Shown here: piece by piece, positions 7,790 through 16,397 of the stretch | How the letters are laid out: each line of letters begins with the position of its first letter | Numbering within the stretch: position 1 is the first letter of the stretch | IMG/VR virus record: IMGVR_UViG_3300044302_005204 | Location: 1-26,065 of that record | DNA length: 26,065 bases | From: a virus | Strand: one strand, 5' to 3' | Position numbers and translations under genes: made by a program | Notes under the pieces: model-generated | Told to the model about the DNA's origin: nothing | Databases searched by the model: none | The model's input: only the letters and a program-made list of their open reading frames with translations

Positions 7790-10700
7790 TTAATATAAAC
7801 TTGATGTTCTTAAATAATATCTTGTGTATTTATAATACTTATTAGATTTTCTTCCATTTTGTACATTCCCTAATAAAATAGATGATGCTCGGGGTATATG
7901 AGTTTTAGGTACTTGGTTAGTGTCTGTGATTTGGTATCCTTCAATTACAAAAGTTGAGCCTATTTCTGCTGACCCTACACCTTGTGGGTTTGAATTATAG
8001 GGTTTAATAGGTGCTTGACAAGCATGGTTGTTTTCTTTATGAGGGTCTCCTTTAAAAGGATCTACATAATCATCATATATGTGTATAGTAGCATTATTTT
8101 CTTCTTTTTCTCTTAATCCTTTACTAGAAGTAGATTTTGTTATAGCATCATGATAAATTACATAAGAACCAGGTTCATATTGTCCTGCTGCTGTGTTTGG
8201 ATTAGATGAAGAAGCTATTTGGACTAATTTATTGTCTACAAGATCTGTTGTTATTTGGAATTCAAATGTTTGGTGAGAACCTGTTATTAATGTTTGGCCA
8301 TCTGATCTTTTAGGGAATCCTTTTCTTGGGATTTTATTTCTTTCTAAAATGTTAGGTTCTATTAATAAACCATCTTTTAGTTTAGCTTTAAAAGGAACAA
8401 ACTGTTCTATCATTTTAAATAAAGTATGGTCTATATTTCTAATTTGTTTCATATAGTCCCATACATTATATTTAGTTTTTACTTTTTGGAAGTAAAACTT
8501 TTGTAATGTTTTTAAGTCATTATAGTTAGAAGATGATTGTGCTGAAGGTAATGGATCGCCTATATAATCGTCCATTCTAAAGCTTCCTAAAGTATAAATA
8601 ATATCTTCATCTAATTCATGAGTAGGAGAAAAGAAAATACCTAAATCAGGATAATCAGGAGCTTGTCTATCTAATACAGATGTTTCTAATTTATTAAAAG
8701 GAGATAATATATTATCTTCAATTGTCCCTTGATCTATTCTAACTTTTTCACTTGTCCATGAAGGTCCTATAGTATCTGGAGTAGGTAAATGGTGGTCTTC
8801 TATTACTTCATCCCAAGTAAAACTAGTCATACTACTTGTTCCTCCTCCTAAATAATCTACATCTATATTAGGATGGAAACTAGAACTATCTTTATGATCA
8901 TTACTCCCTAAAGGTAATCTTAAAACTACTTCTTTAAACGAAGAAGATGGATGGTTACCTCCATACATAAAAGGCTCTAAAGCGTGTTTTTTTAGAGTAA
9001 TATGTGATAACATCTCATATGATTGGCTTTGATGAAAATGATATTTTATTTCTTGAAGCGAACCTGAATATCCTAAAGTAGCATAAGTATTATAAGGACT
9101 ATCAACACCTGCGTTAAAACCACCAAAAAATATGTTATGTACTCCTTTAGATATATTAGTAATATGTCCAGGATTAAGATAAGGATCTCCCCAAGAATAT
9201 GTTCTTGATACTTCTGTTTGGGCTACACTAGCTGTGTAGTAGTGTATATTTCCAAGAAAATTAGCTTTATAAGCTCCAAATGTAGTAGTAGAATTACTTC
9301 CTGAGGTACCATCAGTTCCTATAAATATATTCCAAAAGTCTCCATCAAATATAGGCATATTTGCCGTAGAAGCTGCTAAATTACTACCACTATATAAATC
9401 TATTCTACCATGATTTTTATAGTCATCTACAGTTGATATATCAACTCCACTATAAGGAATTAAAACTAAAGCTAATGAATTATCTTTTAGTAAGGGGATT
9501 GAACCAGACATTGCCATTAATAGCTGATTAGAGTCTGCAGCTGTTCCCTCTCTAACAGGTTTAATTCTAAATTCTATTGTTTTAGCTGAGGAAGATAGTT
9601 CATATACAGCGGATGAAGACCAAGGGGTTTCTATAAAGTATTTATTTGTTTGTCCTAAGGTAGTTCCTTTTATAGCCATTCCTGACTTTTGGTATTTGAA
9701 TGTTTTATAGTAATCAGCTAGATTTATATCTTTTAAAGGTCCTCCTACTACGGGAGTAGAACCCCCATATTCTTTTATGTTTAATATTGTTGAAGGAACT
9801 CCATAACAACTCATTAATGCTCTTATTCCTCTTTTTGTTCCTTTAGTTTTTAAAAGATAAGCAGCATTATGGTATAAACGTTTCCATACTTCTTTTGTTA
9901 TATCTTCTTTTGGAATAGATTCATTTGAAGCTGTAACTATAGTTTCTGAAGCTTTTGTATATCCTAAAATATTTGATCCTGAAGCATAGTGTTGAGGACC
10001 ATAAACAAATTCAGGGTCATAAGTACTACTTCCTGATCCCATTCCTAATAGATATTCTATTAAATTAGCATTTTCAAATTGATCAAAAGTTTCTATTCCT
10101 AAAGCTTTTAATTGATAATATACTAAGTCTTTAGAAATACCTTTATTATTACCTGAATTATGAACTTCTGTTATTTTTTTCATGTAAGTCCACATATGGT
10201 CAAAGTGTTGACCTACCATATCTACAAAATTAACATATAAAGCATTGTTTTCATTATCAGCTATATGACTTGGTATAAGTTTATTTAAATTATATTCATT
10301 TTGTCTATCAAATAAAGAAGCAGACAATAACTGACCTCCATAAAAAGAACTATTAGCAATAGAACTTTCATTACCTATCCATGTTTTAGCTTCTGAAGAA
10401 GTTACTGAATATAAAATATAAGGTTTTAAAGTATTTTGTTTAGGCCATGCATAAGCTCCTGAAGTAAAATATAAAAACTGTTCATACCCATCAAACCCTT
10501 GTATTAGGTTTTCTTTTTTCTTATTTATATCTTTTTTATTATTTAAAGTATGTATAGAAGAAGAAGTGGGTCCTGTAATTTTATTTATTTCACTTATATT
10601 TGCATCATATTTTTCGATTAATTTTAGTTTATATCTAAAGTTTTTTAATCTTTCAACAGCACTACTAAAATGGGTAAAATTTTCAAAATGATAAGTTTGT

Positions 10701-11674
10701 TCTTCACTACTTTCAGATACAGGTCTAACGTAATCATACTCTATATTTAGATCTATAGTAGAATCTTCTAATTTACTTAATAAATGTTGGTATGAAGATG
10801 TTATATTATAACTTAATATGTCATCATAACTTTTAAAGCCTGAAGGAATAGAGTTATTTTGTCTTATATCTATATAAAAGTTAGGTCCTCTTAAGTCTAT
10901 AGTATTATCTACTAATTGTGTTTCCCCTAAATCTACATCTAAAATAAAAGGGTCAACTATTTCTTCTACTACTTTAAATGATAATGTAGTTCTAACATTA
11001 TTAGGAAGTACATTTAATGTTTTTAATAAAACTTCGTGTTTTTGAGGTCTTGAATTTAATAAAATGTTTATAGAAGGTAATAGTATATCATTTCCAAAGT
11101 TAAGAGAAAATTCTTTAAAGTATACTGCTGATTCTAATTCTGATATAAAGGTACCAATAGCATTATCAAAAGTACTATTAATAGTATGTATAGAGGTTGC
11201 TCTTATTTCTTTTCTATTACTAGAAATTTCTTTAATTGTAAAAGGAGCCTGGTCTGAATTAAATATTTTGTTTCTTAAAATATTAAGTTTAAGTTTAAAT
11301 TTACCAGCACTAAATCCTCTATTTCTTAATACTTGAACAGGGTTAATTTCTATTGTAGAGGTCATTCCAGAGCCTGGAGGGTTTAAATTACTTTGAGACC
11401 CATCTGAATTGTCTAAAACTATTGTATATTCAGTAAAATTATTTTCAGATTGTATTAACTCGTCGTTAACATTATATATATGTAATTCTATATAATCACT
11501 TCCTCTACCAAAGCTTTTATCAATAACTTTTGAAGTTAAACTGTCTATAACAAGAGAATCTGTATTTCCTTCTTCAGCAATAGTTTGAATCTGAAATCCT
11601 TGTTCTTCTTCATTTTCAGCATTGAAAATTTCTTCTGGTGTTAGTCCTTGTGAGTCGTTATAATGATTAGGCAT
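7790..11674 (-). CDS. Giant tail/baseplate structural protein with LamG-like insert
   Basis: This is the largest gene here at 1294 residues. Three conserved blocks stand out. Residues about 597-637 include YLLKTKGTKRGIRALMSCYG and a following KEYGG, a strongly conserved helical segment. Residues about 690-890 have a LamG/concanavalin-like pattern (KTIEFRIKP, then FWNIFIG, then NIFFGG and a closing helix). Residues about 1070-1112 (YNVWDYMKQIRN, then FKMIEQFVPFKAKLKDGLLI) look like a conserved baseplate-type helical block. A GVGSAEIGSTFV motif lies near 1232. The N-terminal 400 residues are beta-rich. The size is compatible with a multi-domain wedge protein such as T4 gp7 or gp10, but I see no direct homology. 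It could link the baseplate to fibres and expose a sugar-binding domain. The structural assignment is firm; the specific role is inferred. Confidence 0.6.
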   Translation of the reverse strand: MPNHYNDSQGLTPEEIFNAENEEEQGFQIQTIAEEGNTDSLVIDSLTSKVIDKSFGRGSDYIELHIYNVNDELIQSENNFTEYTIVLDNSDGSQSNLNPPGSGMTSTIEINPVQVLRNRGFSAGKFKLKLNILRNKIFNSDQAPFTIKEISSNRKEIRATSIHTINSTFDNAIGTFISELESAVYFKEFSLNFGNDILLPSINILLNSRPQKHEVLLKTLNVLPNNVRTTLSFKVVEEIVDPFILDVDLGETQLVDNTIDLRGPNFYIDIRQNNSIPSGFKSYDDILSYNITSSYQHLLSKLEDSTIDLNIEYDYVRPVSESSEEQTYHFENFTHFSSAVERLKNFRYKLKLIEKYDANISEINKITGPTSSSIHTLNNKKDINKKKENLIQGFDGYEQFLYFTSGAYAWPKQNTLKPYILYSVTSSEAKTWIGNESSIANSSFYGGQLLSASLFDRQNEYNLNKLIPSHIADNENNALYVNFVDMVGQHFDHMWTYMKKITEVHNSGNNKGISKDLVYYQLKALGIETFDQFENANLIEYLLGMGSGSSTYDPEFVYGPQHYASGSNILGYTKASETIVTASNESIPKEDITKEVWKRLYHNAAYLLKTKGTKRGIRALMSCYGVPSTILNIKEYGGSTPVVGGPLKDINLADYYKTFKYQKSGMAIKGTTLGQTNKYFIETPWSSSAVYELSSSAKTIEFRIKPVREGTAADSNQLLMAMSGSIPLLKDNSLALVLIPYSGVDISTVDDYKNHGRIDLYSGSNLAASTANMPIFDGDFWNIFIGTDGTSGSNSTTTFGAYKANFLGNIHYYTASVAQTEVSRTYSWGDPYLNPGHITNISKGVHNIFFGGFNAGVDSPYNTYATLGYSGSLQEIKYHFHQSQSYEMLSHITLKKHALEPFMYGGNHPSSSFKEVVLRLPLGSNDHKDSSSFHPNIDVDYLGGGTSSMTSFTWDEVIEDHHLPTPDTIGPSWTSEKVRIDQGTIEDNILSPFNKLETSVLDRQAPDYPDLGIFFSPTHELDEDIIYTLGSFRMDDYIGDPLPSAQSSSNYNDLKTLQKFYFQKVKTKYNVWDYMKQIRNIDHTLFKMIEQFVPFKAKLKDGLLIEPNILERNKIPRKGFPKRSDGQTLITGSHQTFEFQITTDLVDNKLVQIASSSNPNTAAGQYEPGSYVIYHDAITKSTSSKGLREKEENNATIHIYDDYVDPFKGDPHKENNHACQAPIKPYNSNPQGVGSAEIGSTFVIEGYQITDTNQVPKTHIPRASSILLGNVQNGRKSNKYYKYTRYYLRTSSLY

Positions 11675-11686
11675 AAATTATGTTTT

Positions 11687-12394
11687 TTAATACTCTGTTA
11701 AGGGTGAAACTCCTATATCTTCTATCACATTTCCTGTGTCAAAACCTATTAAACTAGTTACTGGCCCTCCATCATACCTATTAATTTCTAAAGTAGTTTT
11801 ACGAAGATCTTCTTCTGTGTTTATAGGGGGGCCAGAGCTAAAGGTTCCTATAAAATCAGCAGTTACAGGATATAAAAATTCTGCATCCGTAGGTTTAGGG
11901 GACTGTCTAAAGGTTTGTTGATTTTTTATATAAAAATACATGTCCGTATTTAATATTCTTCTTGCTTTATTTGATTGAATATAAAAAACATGTTGGTTTG
12001 TTATTGCAGTTTCAGCTGAATTAGCTCCTGCATATATGTCTACAGGGTATAAAACAGAATTATTAGGAATTATAGGATGGCTTCTTTCTAATGAATCGAT
12101 TTGTTCTTGTATTTGTTCTATTTCAGCTTCAAGATCTCTTATTTGTGCTAATCTTGGGTTTTCCCAATCGGGCCAAGCATAAATTCTACTTCTATCAAAA
12201 AATTCTTGATGAGTATCGGTAGGTAATATATAAAAAAATTCATTATATAGTTCAAAAAATTCATCAACAGTTCTAGGTTTAGGTAAAAACTCAATAAAAG
12301 CCCTATCTAAAGCATTTCTAGCAACATTTGCTCCATAAAGCCTTTTATTTAACTTATAATTATTTATTGAACCTGATGTATGATTTTCTGACAT
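11687..12394 (-). CDS. Small tail fibre-like protein with coiled coil
   Basis: This is a 235-residue protein. After an N-terminal segment containing ELYNEFFYILP (48-58), residues about 82-104 form a clear coiled coil (AQIRDLEAEIEQIQEQIDSL). A module with HPIIPNNSVLYP and YAGAN follows, then a strand ending in KARRIL near 147. The same order of elements occurs at the N-terminus of the 940-residue protein encoded immediately upstream, so the two look like paralogues sharing an anchor region, this one lacking the long distal part. It starts 10 bases after that gene's stop. It may be a short fibre, or an adaptor that forms mixed trimers with the longer protein. Function is inferred from the shared architecture. 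Confidence 0.5.
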   Translation of the reverse strand: MSENHTSGSINNYKLNKRLYGANVARNALDRAFIEFLPKPRTVDEFFELYNEFFYILPTDTHQEFFDRSRIYAWPDWENPRLAQIRDLEAEIEQIQEQIDSLERSHPIIPNNSVLYPVDIYAGANSAETAITNQHVFYIQSNKARRILNTDMYFYIKNQQTFRQSPKPTDAEFLYPVTADFIGTFSSGPPINTEEDLRKTTLEINRYDGGPVTSLIGFDTGNVIEDIGVSPLTEY

Positions 12395-12404
12395 ATTTTA
12401 TTTT

Positions 12405-15227
12405 TTATGGATATTGATAACCTACCCATACTCCGTTTTCTACTCCTGGAGATGCTCCTCCTCCCCCATATTGTAAAATAGAAGTATTAGTTCCTAATTG
12501 ATTAACTATTCCTCCTTGAGGATTATATAGTACATTGCTTCCTCCTAACTGAGTTCCATTAGTTCCACCTGTATTAGGGTTAAAGTAATTATCATGTGAA
12601 TATCCATTATGTGCATTTTTTAAATACCCATTAACAAACATACTAACATATGGATATATATTATATTTACTAAGAAATAATCTATCTCCAAAATTATTAA
12701 GACCTCCATTTTCTAACAACGCATGACCATTATAAGCAGTCCAATAAGGGCCTACTTCTACATTATCTGAATTTGTATAACATGCTTGTCCATATCCTTG
12801 AAGACCTACATAAGCAACTGCAGAAGATTTAAATAAACTATATTTAATCCTATAAGGAGTAGCGTAAGGAGTAACATCCGGATTTGCATATGTTTGATCA
12901 GCAGTTAAGGTTTTATATCCTATTATACTTTGATCTACATTATGATAACCACCATCGAAATTATTATTAGATAATTTAGATGTCATTTCTAGGTCTGTTT
13001 TTAAACAAAATTCTTTTGCTTTTAAATCATAAAAAAGCATATAACTACCATTTTTTCCTGCTAAATTAAAAAGAGACATAGGGTATCCTATATTTTCATA
13101 TTTTGTACCAAATCCTATTTGTGCAAACTGTTGACTAAAAGGAGTTTGAGGAGCTAAAGCTTCAGATAAATAATTATCATAAGTTCCTTCTACTAATCCT
13201 TGAAAAAATCCAGGAGGTATAGGATTTCCTTGTCCTGAACCTGCATCAAAAAAATTATCTGTAAGTGTATACCCATAATTAGAGGCATTTGAATCTGAAT
13301 AATTAGGAGTTTGTCCATTATTTAAATTAAATAATTCTACCATCAATGCATTAAGAGCTTGGTGATCAATCATGCCATTAAAGGCTGAATATTGATTTGT
13401 GATATTTTCTGCTGGATTTGTTATTTCTAAAGCATCTGTAATTTCTGCCATAGCATTAAATATAGAAAATTCATCTACTGTAAATACTGTAGCACTTGAT
13501 GGATGGTTAAGATGATTTGTATCATGGCCTATTAACCAACCTAAATCTCCAAACATATAGTTATATGCAGCTGATCCTACAAAATAAGCTTCCCATGGAT
13601 GAAAATACTGATTAACATTACCATATGTTAACCTAAAATCTATTACGTCACATAATACAAAATAAGAATTATCAAATTCATATATAGGTTGACCATATAT
13701 TTGGAATGTTTTTCCTTCATTATACAATTTAAAATTACCATTTTGATAATTAATAAAAGCACTAGTTCTATATCCTCCAAAATTACCCTGAGCATCAAAT
13801 GCTTCCCAATTTAAACCTCCTATTAAATTAAGTTCTAAAGCCCAATCATTAGGTCTAAAGGATATTCCTGCTTCTTTTGCTATAGAAACTGATTGTTTGT
13901 AATATTCAAAATTTGTATCGTTAAATAAGGCTTGAAGTATAGGGCTTTGGTTTAAACCTCCCCACATTCCTGATCCAGGAGCATTTATTTTAGGGGTACC
14001 ATATACTGTTATTGTAGTTAAACCGCTAGGATTTCCATAATCATCAAGAAATGCATCTGTTGTTGCCCAATCATCTCCTAAAGGTTCTATAACCTCCCAA
14101 GTATTTGGTAATCCATTAAATAATTCTATAGTAGATGTGCTTTCAGGGTGGTGTTCTTTTGATTTGATTCTACCTACTGCATTTAAAACCCCAGCGTATT
14201 TTTTATCTTTACCCCATTTTTTTACATAGTTACTTAAAAAATTTCCATTATAATAAACACCTCCTCCTACATCAGCAGTTTCTATTCCATCAAAACCATA
14301 AAGTTCATATAATGAGTCTATATTTACGGGCCACATAGAGGAGTCTGATGTTTTTCTAATAAATTGAATTTTTTTAAAATGTCCTTTAGGAATAGTTTCT
14401 GTTATTAAGGTAGGTTCATCATTAAAATCTAAAACATTATATAAATATGTTATTTCACAGGGTGAAGAAGTAAGAAAAGAATCAGTTCCTCCTGCTTCGA
14501 TTTGAGCTGCAGTTAAATCTGATTGTTCCGTTCCATAACAATAAAGGGTTACTTCATGGTAAGGGTAATAATCAACTATAGATAAAGATAAATCTTCAAG
14601 ATCTGTTATGTTTAGTTGGTCTCCTTTTAAATTTAAGTCTAAATAGTTATTAATATCAGGACCATCAGGAATAGCATTTAATTCTTCTAAAGAAATAAAA
14701 TAAAAACCACTATCTTCTTCTATAGGTAAACTTAAACTTTTTCTAATAGTTTTATATAGATTTCCATTAAATGATGTATGGTCTATTTTTCTTTTTTTAC
14801 CCTCTTGCATTAAATAAGATTGATTTTCAAAAAAATCAAATGGAGTCCCTTGAGCTCCTGCTGTTATAAAAGAACCATTTTCATATAAGGGGTGAGAATC
14901 TACAATAGGGTTTTGTAAATCGTTTAATATATTTAAAAGTTCTTCTTGATTTTCTAAAAGTTGATCTATTTGGTTGTCAAGATTTTCATTTTCTTGCACA
15001 TGAAGATGTAAATGTTCTGTTTCTACTATTTGTCTGTGTGATTTTGTTCCCTGTTTTGGGATTTTATAAAATAACTCATTGTAATAAAGTACTACCTTTT
15101 CATTAGCTAATTGGTTGTCTATATATTCTGGAGTTTGTGCTAAATTAGAAAAAGATGTTTGATAAATAGAATTAGCATATTTACTGCTAATTACTTTTTT
15201 TTTTAAATCTAACTGTTGGTTTGCCAT
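12405..15227 (-). CDS. Long tail fibre-like protein, candidate receptor-binding protein
   Basis: This is a 940-residue protein. Residues about 45-110 contain YYNELFYKIP and a coiled coil (NLDNQIDQLLENQEELLNIL near 82-101). HPLYENGSFITAGA (112-125) and NQSYLMQEGKKRKI (135-148) follow; this arrangement is shared with the shorter downstream protein. The rest is aromatic, Asn/Gly/Tyr-rich and beta-type, ending in a Gly-rich tail (about 885-940) that includes GGGGASPG near the C-terminus. That composition is usual for distal fibre regions that contact the host surface. No enzymatic motif is visible. Its start overlaps the preceding stop codon by one base (TAATG), which suggests translational coupling. 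The receptor-binding role is inferred. Confidence 0.55.
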   Translation of the reverse strand: MANQQLDLKKKVISSKYANSIYQTSFSNLAQTPEYIDNQLANEKVVLYYNELFYKIPKQGTKSHRQIVETEHLHLHVQENENLDNQIDQLLENQEELLNILNDLQNPIVDSHPLYENGSFITAGAQGTPFDFFENQSYLMQEGKKRKIDHTSFNGNLYKTIRKSLSLPIEEDSGFYFISLEELNAIPDGPDINNYLDLNLKGDQLNITDLEDLSLSIVDYYPYHEVTLYCYGTEQSDLTAAQIEAGGTDSFLTSSPCEITYLYNVLDFNDEPTLITETIPKGHFKKIQFIRKTSDSSMWPVNIDSLYELYGFDGIETADVGGGVYYNGNFLSNYVKKWGKDKKYAGVLNAVGRIKSKEHHPESTSTIELFNGLPNTWEVIEPLGDDWATTDAFLDDYGNPSGLTTITVYGTPKINAPGSGMWGGLNQSPILQALFNDTNFEYYKQSVSIAKEAGISFRPNDWALELNLIGGLNWEAFDAQGNFGGYRTSAFINYQNGNFKLYNEGKTFQIYGQPIYEFDNSYFVLCDVIDFRLTYGNVNQYFHPWEAYFVGSAAYNYMFGDLGWLIGHDTNHLNHPSSATVFTVDEFSIFNAMAEITDALEITNPAENITNQYSAFNGMIDHQALNALMVELFNLNNGQTPNYSDSNASNYGYTLTDNFFDAGSGQGNPIPPGFFQGLVEGTYDNYLSEALAPQTPFSQQFAQIGFGTKYENIGYPMSLFNLAGKNGSYMLFYDLKAKEFCLKTDLEMTSKLSNNNFDGGYHNVDQSIIGYKTLTADQTYANPDVTPYATPYRIKYSLFKSSAVAYVGLQGYGQACYTNSDNVEVGPYWTAYNGHALLENGGLNNFGDRLFLSKYNIYPYVSMFVNGYLKNAHNGYSHDNYFNPNTGGTNGTQLGGSNVLYNPQGGIVNQLGTNTSILQYGGGGASPGVENGVWVGYQYP

Positions 15228-16396
15228 TATCTTACAACTTTAAAATAATAATCATTATCATATATAGTTGTTCCGTCGTTATTTTTATGTTTAAACAAAA
15301 CACGATAATATCTTTCTGGTTGAAGTCCTTTCATATATACTTTAAAATACATTCCATTACTATCAGCGCTTAATTTTGTATTTTTATCATCAAAAGGGAT
15401 TACTTCTTGTTCTGTATGTGCATCTCTTATACTATAGTAAGATGAAGTAGTAAAATAACCTTTATCTAAATAATTTGAAGTTGTAGTAAATCTTCTTGTT
15501 GGGTATTTATCTCTTACATGGATTCTAAAAGTAGCTATATCATTTTGATTATATTGTTCTTTATTTCTGTATAAAGATACTTGTAAATCACCACTAGTTT
15601 TAGCTGAAGCTTGATAAGTGTGAGTACTATCATCCCATATAAAGGCTAATTTAGGAGGGTGAATAGTATGTGTGTCTACAGAAAAATATTGTAATTCTCC
15701 AAAACTACTAGATGTATTAGCTTCTACATTGTTTGGTTTTTTAAGTATTATTCCATAGTTAGGTATTCCATCAGGATAAGTACTTTCACTGTATAAACTT
15801 GCACTCCATTTTTTGACTGTATCTTTTATATTAAAACTAGTGTCTAAAGAGTCTCCAGTTAAAAACTGTTGAGCATATTCAAAACCACTACCTGTATACC
15901 ATACTCCACCTCCTTGGGTAAGTTGTACCCCTGATGAGCTTATAGATCCTGTAGAAAATATTTGGAAACTAGAAGTTATCCATTTAGTTGCTGTTGTATC
16001 ATTGTCTCTATGTATCCAAGTTGCTCCATTTGAACTTGTAGGTAAGTTAGAATATCTTCCTGTACCTTCTCTCCATGATTGAGAAACTGCATAAGCATGT
16101 ACATTTAAAATATGTACTAAATTTTTGGGTTCCGCTGATGTAAGTTGTAAACTAGCTGTAATAGGGCCTGCAGAATCTGATCTATTAAAAACATCATGTC
16201 CCATAGATTCAATAGCTCCTTTAATATCATCATTAGAAAATTGAACTAATATTCTTGAGGGATATAAATAATTATCTGTTGATCCTTGTTCTTTGGTTAT
16301 TTCTAAGATTTCATCACTTCCTGCATTCATATCTGATCTATCAGGATGACTATATAGGGTTGTATCTTTTTCCGGAAATATAAAATAATATGCCAT
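15227..16396 (-). CDS. Virion protein with DNRLRE-like domain
   Basis: This is a 389-residue protein. Residues about 7-130 and about 200-255 follow the pattern of DNRLRE domains. The opening is EKDTTLYSHP, then NAGSDEILEI, then SRILVQFS and ITASLQLTSA, then SQSWREGTG. Next come an IKDTVKKWSASL segment, NYGIILKKP and PPKLAFIWDD near 245-255. DNRLRE domains are beta sandwiches usually found in secreted bacterial surface proteins. The C-terminal third (from about residue 265) looks like a second beta domain with LQVSLYRNKEQYNQNDIATF. The gene directly follows gp6 (TAATATG junction) and overlaps the next fibre gene by one base, so it probably makes a baseplate-to-fibre connector or peripheral baseplate part. 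The domain call is from memory of the family pattern. Confidence 0.6.
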   Translation of the reverse strand: MAYYFIFPEKDTTLYSHPDRSDMNAGSDEILEITKEQGSTDNYLYPSRILVQFSNDDIKGAIESMGHDVFNRSDSAGPITASLQLTSAEPKNLVHILNVHAYAVSQSWREGTGRYSNLPTSSNGATWIHRDNDTTATKWITSSFQIFSTGSISSSGVQLTQGGGVWYTGSGFEYAQQFLTGDSLDTSFNIKDTVKKWSASLYSESTYPDGIPNYGIILKKPNNVEANTSSSFGELQYFSVDTHTIHPPKLAFIWDDSTHTYQASAKTSGDLQVSLYRNKEQYNQNDIATFRIHVRDKYPTRRFTTTSNYLDKGYFTTSSYYSIRDAHTEQEVIPFDDKNTKLSADSNGMYFKVYMKGLQPERYYRVLFKHKNNDGTTIYDNDYYFKVVR

Positions 16397-16397
16397 A

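Noticed and set aside
7780-7800. TTATATTAAA before the gene at 7779 as a further promoter copy
   Set aside because: It overlaps the last codons and stop of the preceding gene and matches only the core with a mismatch.
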